From NCBI GenBank assembly GCA_940671915.1, contig CALNVZ010003433.1, positions 21,683,137 to 21,747,136 on the forward strand: a stretch of DNA of 64,000 nt. The letters are read 5' to 3'. Shown here one piece after another: positions 42,651-52,498 of the stretch. The notes beneath the pieces are model-generated. The model worked only from the letters and a program-made list of their open reading frames with translations. It searched no databases and was not told the origin of the DNA. Both the position numbers and the translations under genes were made by a program. Numbering within the stretch: the stretch's first letter is position 1; every line of letters begins with the position of its first letter. Origin of the DNA: Paracentrotus lividus. Its lineage: Eukaryota; Echinodermata; Echinoidea; Camarodonta; Echinidae.

Positions 42651-44570
42651 AGTAGCGACTAACTTGAAAAGAGGGCATTTAGCCCCCGGAGAAGTGTATT
42701 ATATAATCAATCGTCCGAGTCCCCAAAAGTTACCTTGTCGATGAAGAGCCCAATAAGTGTTTCAGACTCTTCAATATTCATCATTTAATTTATCAAAACC
42801 ATCGTGGATTATTGAGTGGGAATGCTCAGTTTTACTTATCCATGTACCTGTCTCCTATGCACCTTGAGATTGGTGCCCCTGATTATCATCGATTTGAATA
42901 GGTATTTTTCAAATTGTGAATAGTGAAACATCTGCGCTTTCATTATCTACAGGTTGTGTTGTGTATTACATGATTACTAAAGTACATCATGCACACACAA
43001 AGATTAACGATATATTGAGAAAATTTTGGATTTTTGAATGTCAGAAATATGCATTTTAAGTTGCAAAATATTATAATAATATCATAAAAGTTTTTTATAT
43101 AATAACAAATTTGTAATGAGTAGATTTATAAGCACATAATATGATAGTTTTTATTTTCTTGATATCAAAATATTGGGGGGGGGGGATAATTGTAGACACC
43201 ACCCCTCCCCCCCCCCCACCGAAATTATTGGGGGATGCATCCCCCCCCCCTCCACAATCGACACCCATGTTTATCATACATGAGCAAATTGACAGATGAT
43301 GACAAGATAAACCGACAACAACAATATCCAAAACTCCCACGTGATGCTAAAAAGAGATCACAATTTATTGAAATTATTCAAAAAACATATATACGAAAAT
43401 AGTATTGCATTAATTTTCGAGATCACCGATTACGTTTTCTTTTTAGTTAATTGAAATTCTACTAGTAGGTATTGGAAGTGAAATGTTAATTTAAAGTGCG
43501 TGAGTGGGGCGAACTCTATAAATACAATAAGCACGTGGGTACACAAAATCTGTCTACTCCATCTTATGTTAGCATTTATTTTAACGTATTTAAATTAGGT
43601 GAATACATAATATATTTGTGATCAGATCACGCTGCAGATACACTAACAATATTGCAGACTTCAAAGTCAAACAGAATAGTTCACGTATGCAGGAAGTGTA
43701 ACACCCCTTGATTTATGCTTTCTGATATCCAAACACATCCAATATTTTATAAGTTGAAAGCTTTCTTGTATAAAGCAAAGATGAAAGGGTGGATGCAAAT
43801 ATAAGACATTGTTTAGTCATTCCTTGGAGAAATTCTCTTTTCTCCGAAGTCATTCCTTCTTGTACTCATTCTTAATTGCTTATGTTCATTATAAAGTGAC
43901 AATTAGTTTGCTTTGTTACACTTAAATATATAACATATAGGCCTTTCCTAAAATGTGTGACAAAGTCAAGATATTTCGTGAGATCGAGAAACAAAATGCA
44001 TGTGTATTTGCCGATAAATTTAACATCAATCCTTAAACTCTTTAAATTAGTGGCAGGTAAGGAAGTGGGAGAAGATGCCCCATCCCACTCGGTCATAATA
44101 AAACAAAGTCAAGAATTGTTTTTGTTGTTTTGCTTATTGACTTCAGGAGAATATTCATTTTCATGTGACAAACTATTTCCAGATACTGCGTATAATATGT
44201 ATAAAAGAGGTGCCTCAGAATCACTTTTTGTACAAATCATTATAACACAACAACACGATATATACATAATAATGATAATCCAGAAAGAGAGAAAAGCTTG
44301 TATCGGCTGTATCTGTCTAGTTTCTTGTGTATAACCAAATAATATAAACAAACAAAATAATGATAATTTTAGGATGCTGAAAAATGAAAACAACTATAAT
44401 GTACGCCTTTTCCGTGAATAAAATAGTTATGCGTTTCTCTGACTGTCAGAAAGTGCCCAGCTTACTTGCTTATAAAGTGGTTCGATATACACCAAATTTC
44501 AATAATCTGATGACGCCCCTTTATCTACCGATTGATATCATCGGTCTCATTGTAGAGCATTCTACTTAAA
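42651..44570. other. AT-rich non-coding DNA
   Basis: No exon recognised; the longest frames are AT-rich and featureless. A G-run/C-run cluster lies at 43174-43256 (GGGGGGGGGGATAATTG, CCACCCCTCCCCCCCC, GGGGGATGCATCCCCC), possibly two eroded ends of a G/C-tract element. Confidence 0.5.
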
Positions 44571-45168
44571 TTAAAGGAAACCAATACCCAAGGAAATAAT
44601 CACTTTCATAGGAAAGAGTATAATGAGAGGAGCAATTTAAAAAAAGTTTCATCAAAATCGGTTATGAAATAAGAGAGTTATGGAAGTTTGAAAAGTCTCG
44701 TTTTACTTTCTATGCTTGGGATCCTCAAATTCGCATAATCGGCTTCAAAATGGCCGATTTTATGGACAACTTTCCATTGGCTTTGTACACAAAAATTTCA
44801 GATTTTCCCAATTTTCTTTCAAAATATGTCTTACCTCCTTCTGAGCTCAACATAGGTATGTTGTGTGAAATATATTTTTCCATGACGTATTTTGAGCTCA
44901 GAAGTAAATAAGACATATTTTGAAAGAAAAATGGGGAAAATCTGAAAATTTGTGTACAAAACAAATTGAGAGTTGTCCATAAAATTGGCCATTTTGAAGC
45001 CGATGTTGCCAGTTTGAGGATCCCAATAGAAGGTAAAACGAGACTTTTCAAACTTCAATAACTTTCTTATTTCATTACCGATTTTGATGAAACTTTTTTT
45101 AAATTGCTACTCTGATTGTGCTCTTTCTTATAAAAATGATTATTTCCTTGGGTATTGGTCTCCTTTAG
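44571..45168. repeat. Long-armed fold-back MITE (TTAAAGGAAACCAATACCC)
   Basis: TTAAAGGAAACCAATACCCA at the left, GGGTATTGGTCTCCTTTA at the right. Arms of ~280 bp pair almost throughout, for example AGTCTCGTTTTAC / GTAAAACGAGACT, GAGGATCCCAA types and AATGGCCGATTTTATGGAC / GTCCATAAAATTGGCCATT. Confidence 0.9.
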
Positions 45169-46288
45169 CCCTTTGAGCGCGGGCCTGTGAAACGCGATTG
45201 TTACCTCTGTGGCGGAGCGATTTCTTGTACACTGACAATGTTATAGAAATTGGTCATGTTTTGTGCTTTTATTACTCCTTGCATCTAACTCGGTCATTTT
45301 CATGATTTGTAGTAAATGTAAACATGAAAGGGCAGACATTTTTCTATCTAACACTGTAAGGCATAGTCATCAAAAGCAAATATAAGACGCGTTATTTGGC
45401 TAAAGAAAAACAGGATTTTGGCAGAAGTTCCGGCTTTCTTCCTTCCAGTAGATTCACAATGCAAAATGCGTAACGCATGTGCAGCACGTGCGGTTCGATC
45501 GATAAGCCAACTGAATAGCACTTGAAAAGAGGTCCTGTTCTTTTCAAATTATTTCTATAAAATATGGATTAAAGATCATAGCGGCCGGCTTCGCACCTCT
45601 GGACAATGGCACCTTGACTAAGGCCCATTCATTAAAAGGCGCAGGTGTAAGTTTTGAAATAAAAGCGGGATTTCTAACTTATAATACCTACTGCATTTGA
45701 CATTCTTTACATTTTCATTACATCATTATAGTTACAACAAAATAGTTGAAGCAAAATGTCAGATAATCAACCCCTCTCATTATCTTGATAAGTATATATA
45801 ACCTAGCGAGAATCGGAAAATGACAGGCTTAATCTCCATAAACCAATGTTTTATATATTATCTATGATAATGAACATTGTTTTAACCACTTAACCTTTCT
45901 TCTCTCTCTTCTTCTCATACTCAATCTTTATTTCTTGCATTTCTCCTCTCGAGCTAGCTTTATTTGATTATGTCTTCCCCTCCGGACGCGTACGTGTACG
46001 CCAAAAGTTAAAATCGGGAATTCGTTTCTTATGTAAAAAATATTGGTAATGTTGAAATGAAGTGAATGTTTCTCGATTTTTTTCCACGTAACTTGGTTAT
46101 TTCTTTAATGGATATTGAATATGAATATATCTTTGTCCTATTCCCAAGAATTTAGCCCAAAGAGCTGGTGAAAAGCTGAATAAGTTTGTCAATATATTAG
46201 GAAAATTATCTCGGCTTCTGTAGAAGCCCGTCGTCGCAGACTGAACACCTCGCTCGGCTTCTGTAGAAGCCCGTCGCACCCAAAGGGT
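45166..46288. mobile_element. Possible second TTAA-type element (CCCTTTG ends)
   Basis: Left TTTAGCCCTTTGAGCGCGGG and right CGTCGCACCCAAAGGG then TTAA look like imperfect inverted CCCTTTG ends, as in many piggyBac-like elements. GCTTCTGTAGAAGCCCGTCG stands twice near the right end (46213 and 46258). No transposase frame in ~1.1 kb. The left end abuts the fold-back MITE. Confidence 0.5.
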
Positions 46289-46292
46289 TAAA

Positions 46293-46790
46293 TTAAGATA
46301 TGAAATACATATGAAATCAAAATAATTATTATGCCGAAAGTTTTACCAGTATAACCTTTTTATAAGAGAAAGAAGAAATACAAGTGATAGTTTTAATAGG
46401 CTCCTGACTTATTGGCAATATAAAGACTTTAATTTACAAAAAATATTATTGTACACTTCTGATTAGTAATAACTCATGTCATAAGTTCTGAATACGGTGT
46501 AGCCGAAATTTCGTCTTTGCAAGTTTATACTCATCTGATAGCCGTATATTAAAAAGTTCTAAAGCATAGTGTCCTTGATTTAATCATTTATTTATTATTA
46601 TCATTATTATTATTATTATTTTTTTTTTTTTGACAGAGAATGACTCACATTTTCTTCATTGATGCAAAATATATACTCGTGCTAGTATCACGGATGAGTG
46701 AGCATTTGGACTGAAAATAATCATGTGTCAAATACCAAGTAACCCACGGGTTTCAATATTCCAAGTAATCTTGCCACCTTGTATACCCAG
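46293..46790. other. AT-rich non-coding DNA
   Basis: Includes a TTATTA simple repeat (46590-46630). Nothing else recognised. Confidence 0.5.
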
Positions 46791-47301
46791 GATGTTTAGG
46801 AGGTTGCAGCGTTGTTCCGAAGGTTCATTTGTCCGAAGGTTCGATGTTCGGAAGGTTTGTTTGTCCGAAAACAAAATAGGCCGGGTTCGTTGCTGCGAAG
46901 TTTCATTCGTCCGAAAACTTGTGAAATAGGGTTCGTTGATCCGAAGGTACGTTTGTCCGAAGGTTCAGTCGTCCGAAAATGAAATAGGGTTCGAAGGTAC
47001 GAGAATGAAATTGAGTTCGCTCAGATGTGAGATTTACGAACCTTATTTCATTTTCGGACGAATGAACCCTTTTTCATTTTCGGATGAATGAACCCTATTT
47101 TATTTTCGGACGAATGAACCCTATTTAATCTTTGGTCGAATGAACCTTTGGACTAATGCATCAAAATGTTCGGAGGAAAGAACCTTGTTTCATTTTCAGA
47201 CAAACGAACATCTAGGTACAGGAAATTTACGTGTTAGGACACACGAACCGTATTACAAACATGACAAACGAACTTTCGGAACAGCGAGCTGTAAACGTTT
47301 A
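46791..47301. repeat. Strand-switching degenerate-motif fold-back, second family
   Basis: First half: variants of TTCGTCCGAAGGTTC. From about 47020 onward: reverse variants such as TTTTCGGACGAATGAACCC, repeated about every 25-35 bp. Ends TTTAGGAGGTTGCAGC / AGCTGTAAACGTTTAGG are loosely related. Same architecture as the GGTCTAAT family but unrelated motif. Confidence 0.82.
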
Positions 47302-47340
47302 GGAAGCTGTGCAAAAATAAAGTAATCCGAATACAATTTT

Positions 47341-47386
47341 GCTTTTTTTTTTTTTTTTTTTTGAGGGGAGGGGGGGGGGGGGGGGT
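47341..47386. repeat. T-tract and G-tract
   Basis: About 21 T followed by GAGGGGAGG and a run of about 18 G. Low complexity. Confidence 0.9.
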
Positions 47387-47623
47387 GTTCCAACACTCTT
47401 TGAGCACCATTTATGACATGTAGGCTACACCGTTTTTTTTTTTAAAAATAAGAGGACTATTTCTTCTGCTTAAATTTGGTACAAGGCGATTTTGACGCAC
47501 GTTTTCCCAGACCCAAGAGCTGAGTCATACATGACAGCACATATATTAATTTGACATCAACGGACAAAAAACGAATTACTCTTTTAAGTGAACAAAATTT
47601 CAAGGACATAATTATACTTAAGA

Positions 47624-47656
47624 ACAGCGCGCCCTATCTTTTCTAGGGCGCGCTGT
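47624..47656. repeat. Perfect GC-rich hairpin
   Basis: ACAGCGCGCCCTA, seven-base loop TCTTTTC, TAGGGCGCGCTGT: 13 of 13 pairs, isolated in AT-rich DNA. Confidence 0.93.
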
Positions 47657-48938
47657 ATGTTTACTCTCCAAGTTTACAATATCAAATTTTAGACTTGACA
47701 AAAATGAGGAATTTGACTTATCATCAATCATAAATTTCGACCGCTTTACCATCTTCCCAGTAATATACACCGAATCAAATTATGTTTGACGCTGAACATT
47801 CATATTCCTCCCAAATGAGCTTTCAAATTATTTTATCTCATGACCAGAAAAATAATTTCACTTTGATAACCACAATACCAGTAATCAAATCCCTTCCATT
47901 TTTAAACACATTTTCATTACTTAAATATGTGAACATTGAGGTAGCCAAACTAGTTTTACAATAACATATTGGTCAAAACTCAAAAGAAACTGCAATACCA
48001 TTCATCTATAATACTTCCAAATGTTCAAATGTTCATAGCACAAAACAACAAAACATCAAACAATTTATAGAAGACCAAACGATGCCAACATCGATATACA
48101 TGTACACAATGCTACATAACGATATGATACGAAAATACAAAAATCAATGTATATAGCACCTTAACTGATTTGTAATGATGTCGACTTAATCCATAAGATC
48201 TAGGCTGTATCAGGTTTTGTTGATTTCGTTTCAAATTTTCATTTTCGACAAACATTATGTGCAGAAAGTTTTGGGTTGGAACACAGTGACAAGTGACAAA
48301 ACAGACAAATAAATCAAATAAGCTGGAGTTTGAAAATAAAAGATAATACCAAATTAAAAAATCAATGCAAAAGTTAACATTGCACAATTTCCCAGACTTT
48401 TGCATAGTCTAAAGCGTGTTAGATAAGGCACTATCGGAAACTGGAGTAGTTTTTAGTTTCTTAAACATTAGTAATATAATTAATGTACTATTATTGTATA
48501 AATTAGCACCACCTCATGCACATCAACATAATACATTAAATACATTCAGAAAATGATTTGGAGTAATTTAGGAATCTCTCATTTGATTCTCATTTTCATC
48601 CCAACAGGTTGCTACTTTCAAAAAGCAGGTTTTTCTAAATTATAATTATAATTTATGGACGTTTCTTTCCTTTGGATATAGAAACGAGGCATTCAAAAAA
48701 CATCCTGTAGAGTGAAAAACAATAATCCAGTTTGCATACCTTTGAATACATCGTTACTATGTCCGCAGGAAAAAACATCAACAAATGATAATAAGAAAGA
48801 ATAACCCTCATATTTCAAAAGCATGAAAATAATTTTGTGCGGTAAATTTGACGAAATACGATATCGTGTTTCAGGCTTCAACAACACGGGGACTAAAAAA
48901 AAAAGGGGGGGGGGGGGAGTAATGTTGATCTTGATGTA
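47657..48938. other. AT-rich non-coding DNA
   Basis: No exon or repeat family recognised; a G-run (48905-48917) borders the Tc1-like element. Confidence 0.5.
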
Positions 48939-49239
48939 CAGTGTCCAAAAACTATTTGGTACACTTTGAAAACATTAAATAGAACAAATCGATGTTGGTT
49001 TGAAATTTTAATTACTATTTGTATCAAATGGTAAAAAATGTCACTGTCACCTGAATCTCAAATATTCTGTCAGTCTCGGAAGTTCTAGACCGCCATTTGC
49101 AATTTCATGACCCCCAAATTATTCGTACACTTCAGAAGATGGAATTTTATAGGAGGGTTTAATATTTTATTGGGCCTTCTTTTTCTTCAAGTGCACTCAG
49201 CAACCTCCTTGCCATACTGTCAACCAATTTAGCACTCAT

Positions 49240-49900
49240 TTCCTGACCGATACCATTCCGCGGCCGCTGAAGCGTGTCCTGGAGATATGCTGCATGTCGG
49301 AGGGTGGGTCTTGACGGCACTGTTCCTTCAGATCAACTCACATGTGCTAGATGGGACTTAAATCTGGGCTCTGAGGTGCCCTTTCTAGCAGCTTAACATG
49401 TTTCTGCTGCAATAATGCTTTAATATGCTTTGCTGCGAACGTTGGGTATTTGCTATATTGGGCCATAAATGCACGACCCATCGGACTTGAAGCAAGATGG
49501 GAGCATCTGAGGGGTAAGAATATCCTCATGGCTTCAGCGTTAAAGAAGCCACGTTATAAAGAGTTCTCCAACTCTACTGGCTGTCATACAACCCAAAACA
49601 TGAGACTTCTTCCACCCACTTCGCTGTTGACTTCTTGCATGACTGACTAATCGAAAGCTTCCTACACGGCATACATAGGCCCCTTCATCATATCCAATCA
49701 AATCTGCTGTCATTGGACCACAGAACAAAGTGCTAGAACTCTGCAGGCTTGTTTACATCCCGTTTCACAAAAGCAAGATGCTTCCTTATTACTGTTCCTT
49801 ACATTTGGCTTCTTTCTGGCTATTCTTCCACTTATAGTCATGAAGCCATTTAGCCTGATACATCAACTCTTGAGGGCACAAGTCACTCCAATAGCCTCTT
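49240..49900 (-). pseudogene. Tc1-like transposase remnant, left arm and body
   Basis: On the minus strand, in several frames, KANVRKRLAFAKRDVNKPAE-like sequence, then DLIGYDEGAYVCR, LGCMTASRVGEL, YPTFAAKHIKALLQQKH and ERAPQSPDLSPI (49347-49400 for the last). These follow the Tc1 order up to the DxxPIE catalytic region. Where FQQD is expected the second catalytic Asp is not conserved here (QYSKYPT), and stops and shifts break the frame. Confidence 0.85.
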
Positions 49901-50029
49901 GGACCTCAGGTGCAATTTTCTTCTCTTCTTTTCTGGTAGTTTGCAATTTTCATTGCTTATTGTCTTTCTGTTGATATCATCATGAAAACGGAGGCCCATG
50001 ATATTATTCTTGCCTCTTAGATGCTCCCA

Positions 50030-50400
50030 CCAGCTTAAAGGCTGCTTGGTCTTCAAGTTGTGTTCCAACATGACACCTACCCCAAGCTTGCAGCGAAGCA
50101 TATAAAAGCATTATTTTGTCAGAAACTTGTTAAGGGGCTAGAAAGGGCACTTCAGAGCCAAGATTTCATTCCCATTGAGCACATGTGAGATCATTTGGAG
50201 CAACAGAGCCCTCAAAGACCCATCCTCCAACATGCAACATCTCCAGGACACGCTTCAGCGGACGTGGGATGGTGTCAGCCAAGAAATGAATACTAAATTG
50301 GTTGACAATATGCCAAGGAGGGTACTGATTACTCTTAAAGCCAAAGAAAGCCAAATAAAAAATCAAGCCCTCCTTTAAAAACCCATCTGCTGATGTGTAC
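50030..50400 (+). pseudogene. Tc1-like transposase remnant, right arm (inverted copy)
   Basis: On the plus strand FQHDTYPKLAAKHIKALF, then LERALQSQDFIPIEHM and a stop in place of the usual Trp. This copy retains the second Asp (QHD) and the Glu (PIEH) of the DDE triad that the left arm partly lost. Truncated and non-functional. Confidence 0.85.
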
Positions 50401-50596
50401 AAATAATTTTTGCACCATGAAAATTGCAAATGGTGGCTGTGAACTTCCAAGACTGACAAAACTTTTAAGATTTAGGGCTTAACTGACAGTGACATTACCT
50501 ACCATTTGATATAAATATTAATTGAAATTTTAAACCAACGTCGATTTGTTTAATCTAATTCCTTAGTGTACAAATACTTTTTTGGGGGACACTGTA

Positions 50597-51716
50597 CAGG
50601 GGCCTATATTTTCAACTGTCTTGATTCCTAAATGACAAACAAAACTATGTCACTAGTGTTCCAAACCGAATTTCTGCAATGAGTCAAATCAAATTTTAGA
50701 CATAGTTCGCGTCTCTTTCAACTTTGAGTCTGTTCAACCAAGGGAAAATGAAGGGGCGTGGTGTTCAGTGAAATGATGCCATAATTTATAGCAACTCCAG
50801 TTTTGTTACCCTGGTTTTAGAGCCTGATATATAAGCTCATGACGTCAATCATATATCATAGATTTGACAGTAGTTGGCCAACCATATCAAAATTGGGAAC
50901 TGCACAGAATGAAAGGTAAAAATCACCCCATTTTGGGTTCATTGGGGCCATATACCCTTCCTGGACTTTATTGCCATACATCTGGGACAGCCCTAATCTT
51001 TTTCTGTTTGTTATTTTTTACCCAAAAAGCTGTATGGCCCTTGTAGGAACTTTTTGGTTAGAAGTATAAAGACTACATGTATTATACATTCCCATTGCAA
51101 TGCTAAATCAGCTGTGGAGTAAAACTCCATGGTAGCTGGGCTTATACAATGGTCAGAGCAAATTTATTTTTAAATGTCAAAATTGATAGGGATTCTCTGT
51201 GGAACCGCAAATACAGCAGTAAAAGTTCAGATCTTTTTTTTCCAAAACAATGATTAAACAACACAATTTCAAACAGAAATCAAACCATAGTTTAAGAACC
51301 AAGAACAACAGGTGCTTGAAAAATGTTAAAGGTCAATGGGGTGATACCTAGATGCCACAAAGGGTTCTTATGAGGTACATTAGTATTTTCCGAGGTGAAC
51401 AGAACTCCAATCCAACTTTTCTATACAGCCACAACTTACATATACTAAACATTTTAACATTTTAACTAGCTTTACTGACCTAATGTCAAATCTTTCACAA
51501 AATGATAAAGCAATATTGACCACCACATACAGCTTGAGAAATAATTATTAGACCAAATCGTATGGAGTGTCATAATATTTGGTCTAATAATTATTTCCCA
51601 GCTGTATGATGAAAAATAATTCAATAGATCAAAATCATTTTTATCAAAACTGTTCTTCTTGCAGTAAAATGGTGTATGAGAGATGATCAACTTCCTTTCT
51701 TTCTTTCAGTTCTTAA
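50597..51716. other. Non-coding DNA
   Basis: No exon recognised. Contains the hairpin at 51537-51600. Confidence 0.5.
51537..51600. repeat. Hairpin GAAATAATTATTAGACCAAAT
   Basis: GAAATAATTATTAGACCAAA and TTTGGTCTAATAATTATTTC are perfect inverted 20-mers around a short loop. The ATTAGACCAAA core equals the motif of the strand-switching family, so this may be a minimal relative. Confidence 0.88.
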
Positions 51717-52498
51717 CCCTAACTTACCTGGGGGGGGGGGGGGGGGGGCCATTATGGCCCCCCCTCGACATTTTTCGCGATAAATCCGCAGTGCGAAATT
51801 TTTTTATCGCGCCACTCGCTGACTTTTTACTTTTAAGTCTTGCGCATCTTTTAAAACTATTTTCGCGAAAATCGGGTATACCGTTACAACGTTACACGAT
51901 TTTCAAAAATTTTCGTCAGACCAAAAATGGCTCAAAAACGTGATTTCATGTACAAAGTCAATACAAAATGTGTTTTCAGCTAGAATTCATAAATGAGTGA
52001 TTATTTTTAATTTTTATTGACAAGAGGTAAATTTAATTTGATGCTATTTATGGCCGAAATAATGTCACGGATGAATTGTGTCGAAAAAACAATAAAAATA
52101 AAAACGTCAAAAAACAAAGAAATACAAAAGAAATTTAAAAAACAATAAAATACATAACAAATCGATTTTGGTACAGGAATTTTTTTCTTGTACAATTCTT
52201 AGGAATGACATAAAGAATATTTCCCCCCAAAATCAGCTTTCTACGAGCTTTATTTAGTGAATTAGAGCAAAAAGTATGATTTCATGAATAAATTAGCATA
52301 ATTAATTCATATAAAATAAAATATATGAATTTCGTGTAATTTACCTATACAACCGTGTAGATTATGTCATTCTCTACCTTCATGCAAATTTTCGTCGCGA
52401 TCGCGCGATCCGCGGCTGAGATCTTAGGGGGGGGGGGCCATAATGGCCCCCCCCCCCCCAGGACTTTAGGCTCACGAAATAGCCCAGGTAAGTTAGGG
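51717..52498. mobile_element. TTAA-flanked non-autonomous element, copy 3 (different subfamily)
   Basis: TTAA then CCCTAACTTACCTGG; CCAGGTAAGTTAGGG then TTAA: perfect 15-bp TIRs with both TTAAs. Subterminal modules are G-run, CCATTATGG or CCATAATGG, C-run. Interior phrases CGCGGCTGAGATCTTAGG and CGCGATCGCGCGATC parallel the other subfamily (CGCGGCCGAGATCTCAGG), showing a common origin. 782 bp, no transposase. Confidence 0.9.

Larger units (their letters stand above)
48939..50594. mobile_element. Tc1/mariner-like fold-back element with two copies of the same end
   Basis: TA then CAGTGTCC at the left, GGACACTG then TA at the right. The arms are not short TIRs: about 600 bp at each side (48939-49545 and 49990-50594) are inverted copies of the transposase C-terminal part plus its end. 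The middle (49550-49985) is minus-strand transposase body. The N-terminal half and the original second end are absent. Confidence 0.88.

Noticed and set aside
43957-44334. 125-codon plus-strand frame
   Set aside because: AT-rich, no domain, no splice context; expected by chance in 64 kb.
49347-49529. Intact Tc1 transposase gene
   Set aside because: Only C-terminal pieces remain, in several frames with stops, and the N-terminal DNA-binding part is absent.
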